64,000 bases of DNA from Sphingobium ummariense RL-3 (GTDB lineage: Bacteria; Pseudomonadota; Alphaproteobacteria; Sphingomonadales; Sphingomonadaceae), in NCBI RefSeq assembly GCF_000447205.1, contig NZ_AUWY01000071.1:1-64000 (forward strand), written 5' to 3'. Every line of letters starts with the position of its first letter. Position 1 is the stretch's first letter. The translations under genes and the position numbers were made by a program. Shown here piece after piece: positions 49,416-58,833 of this stretch. Below the pieces are notes generated by a model. The model searched no databases, was not told the origin of the DNA, and saw only the letters and a list, made by a program, of their open reading frames with translations.

Positions 49416-50118
49416 TGCCGCCATCGTCGTCCAGCGGCTCATATTCCCCTGTGTCGAAGTTGCGAAGCCACGCCGATCCGATCGGCCTGTCGATCAAATG
49501 CAACCAGCTGTCATCGGCGTTCAACACTTTACCGATGGCTATATATTCCGCGGTACGGCCTTTGATCTCATCGTCGCTCAGATCACGATAATCGCCCCGG
49601 ATCCGCCATCCGCTGTCGGGATGCTCGTCGTGTTCGTCAGCCATGTCCGGCTGTTCGCGATAGACGAAATAGACCGGTACGCCGTCATTGAGTACGCAGC
49701 TGTCGGCCATGCACCGATCCCAATATTCGCGGTTGGGAGGATCGGGCGATACGTCTCTGTGGCCTTCATAGATAAGGTCAATAATGTGAAAAGGCTGGAA
49801 TTCGAGCAGAGCGCCTTTATGCAACTGGGGCATGTCTGAAGGCGTATTCGCCAATGTGCCGGTCCATCCTTCCGGCGCGATGCTCTTCACCTCCACCCAC
49901 ATGCGTTCGGCGTCCCATTCGAGGCCCGGCGGGTGACTGCGGATCACCAGCTTTACGAGGTCACCGGGCCGTAGCGCTTCAATCCGACCCTCGGACGGCA
50001 GGAAAAAAGTGTAGGGTGCTTTGGCTTGAATTGGGCGCGGATCGTCGATTGACCATGAGCCGATGAAGCGGCGGCGGAGATTATGGAGGCGACCCGTGAG
50101 ACGCATGACAAGTGACAT
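49402..50118 (-). CDS. DUF2314-DUF2185 fusion protein
   Basis: A 238-residue soluble protein with two recognisable parts. Residues about 45-120 resemble DUF2314 (RPGDLVKLVIRSHPPG, AERMWVEVKSIAPEGWTGTL, HKGALLEFQPFHIIDL). Residues about 135-225 resemble DUF2185/Imm33-type (VPVYFVYREQPD, DSGWRIRGDYRDLSD, TAEYIAIGKVLNADDSWLHL). DUF2185 is found in immunity proteins of polymorphic toxin systems. No toxin gene is adjacent here. Start at ATG 50118 rather than the upstream TTG. The role is unknown. Confidence 0.6.
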   Translation of the reverse strand: MSLVMRLTGRLHNLRRRFIGSWSIDDPRPIQAKAPYTFFLPSEGRIEALRPGDLVKLVIRSHPPGLEWDAERMWVEVKSIAPEGWTGTLANTPSDMPQLHKGALLEFQPFHIIDLIYEGHRDVSPDPPNREYWDRCMADSCVLNDGVPVYFVYREQPDMADEHDEHPDSGWRIRGDYRDLSDDEIKGRTAEYIAIGKVLNADDSWLHLIDRPIGSAWLRNFDTGEYEPLDDDGGNARS

Positions 50119-50232
50119 TAGCGGCGGTTGCGACTGAGGCAATAGCGTCCCTCGTAGCCCCTCATCGGACTTCGCCTGAGCCCTGCGGTCTAAGGCTTCA
50201 TGTCCTTCTCCCTGGGAGAAGGGTTTTCATGC

Positions 50233-50264
50233 AGAAAGGGCGACCTTCGCAGGCCGCCCTTTCT
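50233..50264 (-). terminator. Terminator after clpA
   Basis: A ten-pair stem (AGAAAGGGCG with CGCCCTTTCT) plus two inner pairs lies about 20 bases past the clpA stop on the minus strand. The T-run is short, so efficiency is uncertain. Confidence 0.65.
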
Positions 50265-50282
50265 TTGTCCTGATAAAGGCGC

Positions 50283-52601
50283 TTATTTCGTGCTTTCGGC
50301 GGTCTTGGCCTTGCCGCCCTTCTTGCCCTTCTTGGGCGCGGCGGGCGTGATCTCGAAGGCAAGGGCATCGTCCTTCAGGTGGACATGGACCTCGCCGCCG
50401 TGGACCAGCTTGCCGAACAGCAGTTCTTCGGCCAGCGGCTGCTTGATCTTCTCCTGCATCAGGCGTCCCATCGGGCGCGCGCCATACAGCTTGTCGTAAC
50501 CGCGCTTGGTGAGCCAGGCCTTCGCCTCGTCGTCCAGCGTGATATGGACGTCGCGGTCGGCGAGCTGCAGCTCCAGCTGCAGCACGAACTTGTCGATGAC
50601 GCGCGCGACGATCTCCGGCGGCAGATAGCCGAAGGGCACCACCGCATCGAGGCGGTTGCGGAACTCGGGGGTGAAGAGCTTCTTCACCGCGTCCTCCTGC
50701 ACGTCCTCGCGGGTCAGTTCGCCAAAGCCGATGCTTTCCTTTGCCATGTCCGACGCACCGGCATTGGTGGTCATGATGAGGATGGTGTTGCGGAAATCGA
50801 CCGTCTTGCCGTGGTGGTCGGTCAGGCGGCCATTGTCCATCACCTGCAGCAGGATGTTGAACAGGTCCGGATGGGCCTTCTCGATTTCGTCCAGCAGCAG
50901 CACGCTATGCGGGTTCTGGTCGACCGCATCGGTCAGCAGCCCGCCCTGGTCATAGCCGACATAGCCCGGAGGCGCGCCGATCAGGCGGCTGACCGAGTGC
51001 CGTTCCATATATTCCGACATGTCGAAGCGCTGAAGCGGGATACCGAGCAGGTTGGCGAGCTGACGCGCGACCTCCGTCTTGCCGACGCCGGTGGGGCCGG
51101 AGAAGAGATAGTTGCCGATCGGCTTGTCCGGATCGCGCAGCCCCGCGCGCGACAGCTTGATCGCGCTGGAGAGCACCTCGATTGCCTTGTCCTGGCCGAA
51201 CACGACGCGCTTCAGATCGGTGTCGAGCGATCCCAGCACCGACTTGTCGTCGGCGGACACGGTCTTGGGCGGGATGCGCGCCATGGTGGCGATGACCGCC
51301 TCGATCTCCTTGGGCGTGATCGTCTTCTTTCGCTTCGAGGGCACCACCAGCATCTGCATCGCGCCGACCTCGTCGATCACGTCGATCGCCTTGTCGGGGA
51401 GCTTGCGGTCGTTGATGTAGCGGGCGGAAAGCTCCACCGCCGCCTTGATCGCGTCCGGCGTGTACTTGACGTGGTGATGATCCTCGAAGGCCGAGCGCAG
51501 GCCAGCCAGGATCTTGATCGTGTCCTCGACGGAGGGTTCATTCACATCGATCTTCTGGAAGCGCCGGAGCAGCGCCCGGTCCTTCTCGAAATGGTTGCGG
51601 AACTCCTTGTAGGTGGTGGAACCGATGCAGCGGATCGTGCCACCCGACAGGGCGGGCTTCAGGAGGTTCGACGCGTCCATCGCACCGCCGCTCGTCGCGC
51701 CGGCGCCGATGACGGTGTGGATCTCGTCGATGAAGAGCACCGCGTGCGGCATCTTCTCCAGTTCGGTGACAACCGCCTTCAGCCGCTCCTCGAAATCGCC
51801 GCGATAGCGGGTACCGGCGAGCAGAGCGCCCATGTCGAGCGAGTAGATCACGGCCTCCTTGAGGACGTCGGGCACCTCGCCTTCCACGATCTTGCGCGCG
51901 AGCCCTTCAGCGATGGCCGTCTTGCCCACGCCCGGATCGCCGACATAAAGCGGGTTGTTCTTGGACCGCCGGCAGAGGATCTGGATCGTCCGGTCGACTT
52001 CGGCCGCGCGGCCGATCAGCGGGTCAACCTTGCCCCGCATCGCCTTCTCATTGAGGTTGACCGTGAACTGCTCCAAGGCACTGTCCTTCTTGCCCTTGCT
52101 GTCCTGAGCCTTCTTTTCCTCTTCCTGGGCGCCCTTGGTCTCGCGCGGCTCGGGCGCGGGGGTGCCCTTGCCGACGCCGTGGCTGATGTAGCTCACGGCA
52201 TCCAGGCGGCTCATGTCCTGCTGCTGCAGGAAATAGACGGCATAGCTTTCCCGTTCGGAGAACAGGGCGACGAGGACGTTGGCGCCCGTCACCTCGTCCT
52301 TACCCGAGGACTGGACGTGCAGGATGGCGCGCTGGACCACGCGCTGGAAGCCGCTCGTCGGGGAGGGGTCCGGCTGGCCTTCCACCTTCAGGCTGTCGAG
52401 CTCGTTATCGAGATAGGTGGTGACCGCGTCGGCCAACTCGCCCAGTTCCACGCCACAGGCCTGCATCACCTTCGACGCATGCTCGTCATCGACCAGGGCA
52501 AGCAGCAGGTGCTCCAGTGTCGCATATTCGTGGCGGCGCTCGGACGCATGGGTCAGCGCATTGTGCAGGGTGGTTTCCAGGGCGGATGCGAAAGATGGCA
52601 T
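50283..52601 (-). CDS. clpA: ATP-dependent Clp protease ATP-binding subunit ClpA
   Basis: A 772-residue AAA+ unfoldase that feeds proteins to ClpP, using ClpS for N-end-rule substrates. The Clp_N repeat (SALETTLHNALTHASERRHE) opens it. First AAA+ has Walker A GDPGVGKTAIAEGL and Walker B near VLFIDEIHTVIG; the second has GPTGVGKTEVARQL and VLLLDEIEKAH. The start at ATG 52601, with AGGAG nine bases before it, gives the normal ClpA length; the open frame continues upstream without homology. No clpS gene is adjacent. It ends in a Lys/Ala-rich tail. Confidence 0.95.
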   Translation of the reverse strand: MPSFASALETTLHNALTHASERRHEYATLEHLLLALVDDEHASKVMQACGVELGELADAVTTYLDNELDSLKVEGQPDPSPTSGFQRVVQRAILHVQSSGKDEVTGANVLVALFSERESYAVYFLQQQDMSRLDAVSYISHGVGKGTPAPEPRETKGAQEEEKKAQDSKGKKDSALEQFTVNLNEKAMRGKVDPLIGRAAEVDRTIQILCRRSKNNPLYVGDPGVGKTAIAEGLARKIVEGEVPDVLKEAVIYSLDMGALLAGTRYRGDFEERLKAVVTELEKMPHAVLFIDEIHTVIGAGATSGGAMDASNLLKPALSGGTIRCIGSTTYKEFRNHFEKDRALLRRFQKIDVNEPSVEDTIKILAGLRSAFEDHHHVKYTPDAIKAAVELSARYINDRKLPDKAIDVIDEVGAMQMLVVPSKRKKTITPKEIEAVIATMARIPPKTVSADDKSVLGSLDTDLKRVVFGQDKAIEVLSSAIKLSRAGLRDPDKPIGNYLFSGPTGVGKTEVARQLANLLGIPLQRFDMSEYMERHSVSRLIGAPPGYVGYDQGGLLTDAVDQNPHSVLLLDEIEKAHPDLFNILLQVMDNGRLTDHHGKTVDFRNTILIMTTNAGASDMAKESIGFGELTREDVQEDAVKKLFTPEFRNRLDAVVPFGYLPPEIVARVIDKFVLQLELQLADRDVHITLDDEAKAWLTKRGYDKLYGARPMGRLMQEKIKQPLAEELLFGKLVHGGEVHVHLKDDALAFEITPAAPKKGKKGGKAKTAESTK

Positions 52602-52758
52602 GTCTATACTACTCCTGGCCCCCAGATAGGGGCTGTCTTGAACCCTATGTCGGCATTGCTCGACAGCGGCACAAGGGGCAGCCCCCGGTCGCCGGAATTG
52701 CCTGACTGCCCGCACCCGGTGAACCCTTGTGAAGGGCCGCAGGGAGCAAGGCGCCGGT

Positions 52759-52956
52759 TCATCGCTTGAATAACGCCTCGGCGCTTGCCTTGTGGTTAAC
52801 GGCGCTTTCAATTGTCGATCGGATGCGGGCGATTTCCCCCTCCAGCGCGACGATGCGCGCTTCGAGTTCGGCCACGGACAAGGGACCGAGATCCTGGCGC
52901 AGAAGCCGGGCCAGGGGATCGTCGGCCTTGCGCGGCAGATCGTCATCCATGTCCAT
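52759..52956 (-). CDS. DUF1192 family small protein
   Basis: A 65-residue protein of the DUF1192 family, found in Alphaproteobacteria. It starts MDMDDDLPRKADDPL, then LLRQDLGPLSVAELEARIVA and an acid/basic coiled-coil helix LEGEIARIRSTIESAVNHKA. It usually sits beside the quinone oxidoreductase gene, as it does here in divergent orientation. Function unknown. The ATG at 52956 is the start that matches the family; the longer frame has no support. Confidence 0.82.
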   Translation of the reverse strand: MDMDDDLPRKADDPLARLLRQDLGPLSVAELEARIVALEGEIARIRSTIESAVNHKASAEALFKR

Positions 52957-53057
52957 GAAGCCTAATGTTGACCGGGCGGGGCAGTCTGTCAATAAGGGCG
53001 CGCGCAGCCGGCCGATTTCAGGCCGCGAGACTTTCCTGCGGCCGGGGGGCAGCGACG

Positions 53058-54065
53058 ATGGCGGACACTTCAACGATACCCAATGAGATGACGGCGGTCG
53101 CCATTCCGGTGCCCGGCGGGCCTGATGCGCTGGTGCCCGAAAAACGGCCGGTCCCGGTTCCCGGTCCGGGCGAGGTGCTGATCCGTATCGCGGCGGCAGG
53201 CGTCAACCGGCCCGACGTGCTCCAGCGCCAGGGCAAATATCCGCCGCCGCCCGGCGCGTCCGACATCCCGGGGCTGGAGGTCGCTGGAACTATCGTGGCT
53301 GCGGGCGACGGGTCGGATATGCTGGTGGGCCAGCGGGTCTGTGCCCTGCTGGCGGGAGGCGGCTATGCCGAATATGCCGTAGTGCCCGCGGGCCAGTGTC
53401 TGCCGGTGCCCGACAGCTATGACATTGTCGAGGCGGCGGCGCTGCCGGAGACGCTGTTTACCGTGTGGACCAACCTGTTCGAACGCGCCTACGCGGTGGG
53501 AGGCGACACCGTTCTGGTGCACGGCGGCACCAGTGGTATCGGTACCATGGCGATCAGCCTGTGCAAGTTGTTCGACATCCGGATCATCGTCACTTGCGGC
53601 AGTGATGGAAAGTGCGACCAGGCGCGGAACTGGGGCGCGGACCATGCTATCAACTACCGCACACAGGATTTCGTCGACGAAGTCAGGCGGGTCACGGGCG
53701 GGCAGGGGGTGCAGGCCGTGCTCGACATGGTCGGTGGCGCTTATGTACCGCGCAACCTCGACTGTCTGGCGGAGGACGGTCGTCATGTCTCGATCGCGGT
53801 GCAGGGCGGAGCGAAGGCGGAAATCTTCCTGCCCGCGCTGATGAGCCGGCGGCTGACCTTGACCGGATCGACGCTGCGGCCACGCTCTCCTGCTTTCAAG
53901 AGCTTGGTCGCTGACGAGCTGGTGCGCGTCGTCTGGCCTTTCGTGGAGCAGGGGCGGCTGCGCCCGGCGATGGACATGCGCTTTCCTCTGGCCGATGCCG
54001 CGAAGGCCCATGAACGGATGGATGCGGGCGATCATTTCGGCAAGATCGTGCTGACCGTCGAATAA
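53058..54065 (+). CDS. NAD(P)H quinone oxidoreductase, zinc-less MDR type
   Basis: A 335-residue medium-chain dehydrogenase/reductase without the structural zinc. Motifs: AAAGVNRPDVLQRQGKYPPP in the catalytic domain, then the NADPH-binding VLVHGGTSGIGTMAISLCKL. The layout fits PIG3/TP53I3-like quinone oxidoreductases, which reduce quinones in one-electron steps. The ATG at 53058 matches the family start. It is divergent from the DUF1192 gene. Confidence 0.88.
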   Translation: MADTSTIPNEMTAVAIPVPGGPDALVPEKRPVPVPGPGEVLIRIAAAGVNRPDVLQRQGKYPPPPGASDIPGLEVAGTIVAAGDGSDMLVGQRVCALLAGGGYAEYAVVPAGQCLPVPDSYDIVEAAALPETLFTVWTNLFERAYAVGGDTVLVHGGTSGIGTMAISLCKLFDIRIIVTCGSDGKCDQARNWGADHAINYRTQDFVDEVRRVTGGQGVQAVLDMVGGAYVPRNLDCLAEDGRHVSIAVQGGAKAEIFLPALMSRRLTLTGSTLRPRSPAFKSLVADELVRVVWPFVEQGRLRPAMDMRFPLADAAKAHERMDAGDHFGKIVLTVE

Positions 54066-54172
54066 GTGGAAAGAGCGGAAACCGTAGCATATCCGTCATA
54101 TTCGGTGCGGAGTTGTAACATAGCGCCTTTATAGATTCTCCCTCAAGGACAACGGACCTTGGGGATCGTATC

Positions 54173-55036
54173 ATGAATAGCGTGACGCGCCTGCCCTTCC
54201 TGGGTGACCTGGATGATGGCGCGGAAGCAAGCTTCCATATTCCCGAGCAGGAAAGGAAGCGCCGCCGTTTCCGCACGATCTGGATCTCTGACATCCACTT
54301 GGGCACGCGCGGCTGCAATGCTACGATGCTGATCGATTTCCTCGACAGCGTCGACAGCGACACCATGTACCTGGTCGGCGACATCATTGACGGCTGGCGG
54401 CTGAAGAAGCGCTTTTACTGGCCGGCCGCACACAACGATGTCCTGTGGCGCATCATGAAGCGCGCCAAGCGCGGCGCACGGGTCGTCTATATCCCGGGCA
54501 ACCATGACGAGATTTTCCGTCAGTTCACCGGCATGAGCTTCGGCGGGGTGGAAATCCGGCGCAAGGCGATCCACGCGACCGCCGACGGCCGCAAGCTGCT
54601 GGTGCTGCACGGCGACGAGTTCGACACGATCATGCTGGCGCATCGCTGGCTCGCCTTCGTGGGGGACGCCGCCTACACCATGATGATGCGCCTCAATGTG
54701 CTGGTGAATGCGGTGCGGCAGCGCATGGGGCTACCGTACTGGTCGCTCAGCAAGATGGCCAAGCACAAGGTCAAGAACGCGGTCGAGTTCATCTCCAAGT
54801 TCGAGCATGTCGTCGCGCACGAAGCCGGGACTCGGGGCGTCGACGGCGTGGTATGCGGCCATATCCACAATGCGGAAATCCGCGAGATCGCCGGGGTGCA
54901 ATATTATAATGACGGCGATTGGGTCGAAGGCTGCACCGCGCTGGTCGAGCATTTCGACGGCCGCATGGAAATATTGCACTGGGCCGACGAGATCGCCGCG
55001 CGGGAGCGGGCCGAGGCTGGTCGCCTGGCCGCCTGA
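54173..55036 (+). CDS. LpxH-like metallophosphoesterase
   Basis: A 287-residue enzyme with the calcineurin-type metal site: D and H in WISDIHLGTRGC, D in LVGDIIDGW, N-H in IPGNHDEIF, H in LVLHGDEFD and GH-H in VCGHIHNAEI. It is related to UDP-2,3-diacylglucosamine hydrolases of lipid A synthesis, and in sphingomonads may act in glycosphingolipid or another lipid pathway. The next gene, a glycosyltransferase, starts 16 bases later and the pair is probably one operon. Confidence 0.85.
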   Translation: MNSVTRLPFLGDLDDGAEASFHIPEQERKRRRFRTIWISDIHLGTRGCNATMLIDFLDSVDSDTMYLVGDIIDGWRLKKRFYWPAAHNDVLWRIMKRAKRGARVVYIPGNHDEIFRQFTGMSFGGVEIRRKAIHATADGRKLLVLHGDEFDTIMLAHRWLAFVGDAAYTMMMRLNVLVNAVRQRMGLPYWSLSKMAKHKVKNAVEFISKFEHVVAHEAGTRGVDGVVCGHIHNAEIREIAGVQYYNDGDWVEGCTALVEHFDGRMEILHWADEIAARERAEAGRLAA

Positions 55037-55052
55037 CGGGAGCGTGGAACCG

Positions 55053-56081
55053 ATGCGGGTCGCCATCGTCACCGACGCCTGGTCGCCCCAGGTGAACGGC
55101 GTGGTCCGTACGCTGCAAACCATCCGGGCCGAGCTGGAGCGCATGGGTCATGAGGTGCGGGTGATCTCTCCCGATCTCTATGGCTCCATTCCATGCCCGA
55201 CCTATCCGGAGATCCGGCTGGCGCTGGTTCGATCGAGCGTTGTGGGTCAGGCGATCTCTGCCTTCCGCCCCGACGCCGTGCATCTTGCAACGGAAGGCCC
55301 GCTGTGCCTTGCCGCACGGCGCTGGTGTCTGCGGATGGGGGTGCCGTTCACCACCGCGTACCACACGCATTTTCCGGATTATGTGGCGCAGCGCACCGGC
55401 CTGCCCGCCGCCTGGTTCTGGAGCTATATACGCTGGTTTCACGGGCCGGCCCAAGCCGTGCTGGTGTCGACCGGATCGGTGCGGCAGCAGTTGCGTGCGC
55501 ATGGGGTCGCACAGGTGCGGCCCTGGGGCAGGGGGGTGGACCTTGCCGCCTTCACGCCGGCTGCCGTGCCGCCGGCACTATTTGCGGAACTGCCCCGGCC
55601 GATCCAGCTCTATGTCGGCCGGGTAGCGGTGGAAAAGAATCTCGAGGCTTTCCTTGTCGCTGAGCATCCCGGCACGAAGGTCGTGGTTGGGGACGGGCCA
55701 GCGCGACTGGCCCTGGAACGCGCCTATCCGCAGGCGCGCTTCTTGGGCGCTCTGTTCGGGACGGAGCTGGCGGGTGCCTATGCCGGCGCTGACGTCTTCG
55801 TGTTTCCGAGCCGCACCGATACCTTTGGCCTGGTCATGATCGAGGCGCTGGCATGCGGTACGCCGGTGGCGGCCTATCCGGTGACGGGGCCGGTGGACAT
55901 CGTGACGCCGGATACGGGCGCGCTGTCCGACCGGCTGGAGGAGGCGATCGCCGCGGCGCTCCGTTGCGACCGTGCAGCCTGCGCAGATTACGGCCGGAGC
56001 TTCAGCTGGGAACGCAGCGCGCAGGAATTCGTGAACGGCCTTTACAATATCGACCCCGAGGTGCTGGACAGCGTCGCCTGA
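55053..56081 (+). CDS. Glycosyltransferase family 4-like (GT1/GT4)
   Basis: A 342-residue GT-B enzyme. It begins MRVAIVTDAWSPQVNGVVRT, has AYHTHFPDYVAQRTG, and the C-terminal donor site FVFPSRTDTFGLVMIEALAC then GTPVAAYPVTGP. This layout matches sugar transferases that act on lipids, such as MgtA-like mannosyltransferases. It follows the LpxH-like gene with a short gap. The ATG at 55053 matches the family; a GTG nine bases earlier is possible. A terminator lies downstream. Confidence 0.87.
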   Translation: MRVAIVTDAWSPQVNGVVRTLQTIRAELERMGHEVRVISPDLYGSIPCPTYPEIRLALVRSSVVGQAISAFRPDAVHLATEGPLCLAARRWCLRMGVPFTTAYHTHFPDYVAQRTGLPAAWFWSYIRWFHGPAQAVLVSTGSVRQQLRAHGVAQVRPWGRGVDLAAFTPAAVPPALFAELPRPIQLYVGRVAVEKNLEAFLVAEHPGTKVVVGDGPARLALERAYPQARFLGALFGTELAGAYAGADVFVFPSRTDTFGLVMIEALACGTPVAAYPVTGPVDIVTPDTGALSDRLEEAIAAALRCDRAACADYGRSFSWERSAQEFVNGLYNIDPEVLDSVA

Positions 56082-56195
56082 GCGGAACGCGGCTTGGAGC
56101 GGCCAGCAGCCATAACCAGCATCCCGATCGACATAGCGCCCTCTGACGCTTTTCCTTGCCGGATGCGGCGGCATGCAGTATCTCCCCTTCGTCGC

Positions 56196-56228
56196 GGCCG
56201 CCCTGCTTGGGCGGCCCTTGTTGTTTTT
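56196..56228 (+). terminator. Rho-independent terminator
   Basis: GGCCGCCC (56196-56203), loop TGCTT, GGGCGGCC (56209-56216), then CTTGTTGTTTTT. It ends the LpxH-like/glycosyltransferase operon. Confidence 0.8.
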
Positions 56229-56256
56229 AACGCCGTTCAGTGCCGGAGAGAGTTTC

Positions 56257-56946
56257 GTGTCTCAACCCCTTATGCCCCATGCGACCGCAAGCTGGCTGGT
56301 CGACAATACGGCGCTCAGCTTCGATCAGATCGCCGAGTTCTGCGGGCTCCACATCCTGGAAGTGCAGGCCATTGCCGACGATACCGCCGGCACCAAATAT
56401 ACCGGCCGGGATCCCGTGCGTGCGCATGAGATCACTATGGAGGAGATCCACAAGGGCGAGGCCAATCCCGACTACCGCCTGAAGATGCTGAAAGGGCCGG
56501 AACCCGTCCGCCGCACCAAGGGGCCGCGCTACACCCCGGTCAGCAAGCGGCAGGACAAGCCGGACGGGATCGCCTGGATCCTGCGCAACCATCCCGAAAT
56601 CTCGGACGGTGCGATCGGCAAGCTGATCGGCACCACCCGCACCACGATCGCGGCCATCCGCGACCGGACGCACTGGAACATCTCCAACATCGTGCCGAAG
56701 GATCCAGTGACGCTGGGCCTCTGCTCGCAACGCGAGCTGGACGCGCTGGTGGCGAAGGCGGCCAAGAAGGCCGGCATCGAGGCGCCGACCGACTCGCGCC
56801 TGGATGGCGACCGCGAGGCGCTGATCGAGGAGCTGCGCCGCGAGCGTGAGAACGCCACCCGGCGCGCCGAGGAAGTCGCGCGCAGCGAGGCCAATCTGAT
56901 CTCCGAAACCGCGAAGATCCTCGATCCGTTCGGCGGCAAGGAATGA
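56257..56946 (+). CDS. DUF1013 transcriptional regulator, TrcR-like
   Basis: A 229-residue protein of the DUF1013 family, highly conserved in Alphaproteobacteria and known as the cell-cycle regulator TrcR where studied. N-terminal SFDQIAEFCGLHILEVQAIA and central LRNHPEISDGAIGKLIGTTR plus TTIAAIRDRTHW look like two helix-turn-helix units. The C-terminus is a charged helix (EALIEELRRERENATRRAEE). The GTG at 56257 follows GGAGAG; an ATG at 56272 is the alternative. A terminator precedes and another follows, so it is a single-gene unit. Confidence 0.88.
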   Translation: MSQPLMPHATASWLVDNTALSFDQIAEFCGLHILEVQAIADDTAGTKYTGRDPVRAHEITMEEIHKGEANPDYRLKMLKGPEPVRRTKGPRYTPVSKRQDKPDGIAWILRNHPEISDGAIGKLIGTTRTTIAAIRDRTHWNISNIVPKDPVTLGLCSQRELDALVAKAAKKAGIEAPTDSRLDGDREALIEELRRERENATRRAEEVARSEANLISETAKILDPFGGKE

Positions 56947-57000
56947 TGCCGTAGCGTCATTTGCCGGGTGGCAAAGGACGCGCAAAACAAGGGAAATATG

Positions 57001-57031
57001 GGCCGCTCCGGGGTTCCGGGGCGGCCTTTTT
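57001..57031 (+). terminator. Rho-independent terminator
   Basis: GGCCGCTCCGG pairs with CCGGGGCGGCC (one G-T pair) around a short GGTT loop (57001-57026), then TTTTT at 57027-57031. It ends the TrcR-like gene. Confidence 0.85.
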
Positions 57032-57081
57032 GCTGTGCTTTACGCTTGCGTAAACCGGCCTCTCCACTTACACTCTTGTCA

Positions 57082-58791
57082 ATGGATAAGAATGAAAAGA
57101 TCTGGAGAGAGCGCTACACCCACCCGACCCCGTGGGAGCAGACATTCCCGCCCATGTCTCTGGTGGAGATGTTCGAGCGCAGTGCGACCGCCCATCCCGA
57201 GGCGCCGCTGATCGACTTCTACGGTCGCCACTATTCCTATGCGCAGGTGCGTGACGGCGTGCGCAGGGTCGCCTGCGGCTTGACAGTGCTGGGTGTGCGC
57301 AAGGGCGACCGTGTCGGCCTGTTCCTGCCCAATGTTCCCCATTATGTCGCCGCCTACTATGGTGCGATGATGGCGGGCGCGACGGTCGTCAACTTCTCCC
57401 CACTCTATACGGCTACCGAACTGGAGCATCAGGTCGAAGACAGCGGGACCACCATCCTCTTCACGCTGACCGCGAAAGCGCTACTGCCGACGGCGTTGGA
57501 AGTGCTGGAGAACAGCAGCCTCCAGACGCTGGTAGTGGGCTCGATTGCGGGAGCCTTGCCGCCGGTCAAATCCCTCCTGTTCCGCATGTTCAAGAGCGCG
57601 GAGACGGCCCCGCGTCCGGCTGACGACCCGCGCATCATTCCCTTTTCAAAACTGATCGCCAACAAGGGCGATTGCCCGATGCCGCAGATCGACCCGGACA
57701 AGGACATCGCGCTGCTGCAGTATACCGGCGGCACCACCGGCCAGCCCAAGGGCGCGATGCTCTCGCATCAGAACCTGACCGCCAACGCCCGGCAGGTGCA
57801 GATGATGGATCCAAAGCCCGGCACGGAGGACCGGATCATCGGCGTGCTGCCCTTCTTCCACGTCTTCGCCAATACCTGCGCATTGAACCGCACGGTTCTG
57901 AACGGCGGAGAGATCGTGATGCTGCCCCGTTTCGACGCCGCCCAGGTCCTGGCAGCCATGCAGCGGACCAAGGTAACCGCGCTGCCAGGTGTGCCGACCA
58001 TGTACCAGGCGCTGCTCGACAATCCCGAGACGCGCAAGGTCGATTTCTCCTCGCTGCGCCTCTGCATTTCGGGTGGCGCGCCGCTCCCGCTGGAGGTCAA
58101 GGAGAAGTTTGAGGCGCTGACCGGCGCGAAGCTGGTGGAAGGCTATGGCCTGACCGAAAGCAGTCCGGTCGTCTGCTCCAACCCCTATGAAGGATTGAAC
58201 AAGACCGGCACCGTGGGCCAGCCCGTGCCGGGCACCCGCGTGCGCGTGGTCGATCGGGAGGATCCCACCAAGGAAGCCCCTGATGGCGTCCCGGGCGAAC
58301 TCACCTTCGCCGGACCGCAGATCATGAAGGGTTATTGGCAGCGGCCAGACGCCGACAGGGAGGTATTTGTCGGCGAATGGCTGCGCACCGGCGACGTCGG
58401 CTATGTGGACGAGGACGGCTATGTGAAGATCGTCGATCGCCTGAAGGATATGATCGCGGTCGGCGGGTTCAAGGTCTTCCCCAGCCAGATTGAGGCGGTG
58501 CTCTATCACCATCCCGCGGTCAAGGAAGCGCTCGTGATCGGCGTGCCCGACAGTTACCATGGGGAATGTCCCAAGGCATTCGTCTCCCTGCAGGAAGGGG
58601 CCACCATTGACGGGGAGGCGCTGAAGGCCTGGCTCAATCCGCAACTGGGCAAGCATGAGCGGGTGGGATCGGTTGAAGTGAGACTCAACCTCCCCAAGAC
58701 GCTGGTGGGCAAATTGTCCCGCAAGGAACTGGTGGCCGAGGAGCGCGCAAAGGCGCAGGCCGCGGTGGCCAAGGCTGGAACGGCGGCCTGA
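57082..58791 (+). CDS. fadD: Long-chain fatty acid-CoA ligase
   Basis: A 569-residue acyl-adenylate-forming enzyme that activates fatty acids with ATP and CoA. The P-loop LLQYTGGTTGQPKGAMLSH lies near residue 215, A5 motif VEGYGLTESSP near 355, A7 EWLRTGDVGYVDEDGYVKIV near 435, and the A10 lysine in KTLVGKLSRKELV near the end. The ATG at 57082 fits the family start. Length is usual for FadD. It is followed by msrA after 42 bases. Confidence 0.92.
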   Translation: MDKNEKIWRERYTHPTPWEQTFPPMSLVEMFERSATAHPEAPLIDFYGRHYSYAQVRDGVRRVACGLTVLGVRKGDRVGLFLPNVPHYVAAYYGAMMAGATVVNFSPLYTATELEHQVEDSGTTILFTLTAKALLPTALEVLENSSLQTLVVGSIAGALPPVKSLLFRMFKSAETAPRPADDPRIIPFSKLIANKGDCPMPQIDPDKDIALLQYTGGTTGQPKGAMLSHQNLTANARQVQMMDPKPGTEDRIIGVLPFFHVFANTCALNRTVLNGGEIVMLPRFDAAQVLAAMQRTKVTALPGVPTMYQALLDNPETRKVDFSSLRLCISGGAPLPLEVKEKFEALTGAKLVEGYGLTESSPVVCSNPYEGLNKTGTVGQPVPGTRVRVVDREDPTKEAPDGVPGELTFAGPQIMKGYWQRPDADREVFVGEWLRTGDVGYVDEDGYVKIVDRLKDMIAVGGFKVFPSQIEAVLYHHPAVKEALVIGVPDSYHGECPKAFVSLQEGATIDGEALKAWLNPQLGKHERVGSVEVRLNLPKTLVGKLSRKELVAEERAKAQAAVAKAGTAA

Positions 58792-58833
58792 TCCTTCCTA
58801 TCTGTGCGCCAACGCAGGATAAGGAAAATCAGC

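Noticed and set aside
50379-52769. A 796-codon open frame antisense to clpA
   Set aside because: It is the complement of an unmistakable ClpA; composition is rich in Leu, Asp, Arg and His without domain features.
56173-56256. Upstream extension of the TrcR-like protein to an ATG at 56173
   Set aside because: The added part covers the terminator hairpin of the previous operon, and a good GTG with ribosome binding site follows at 56257.
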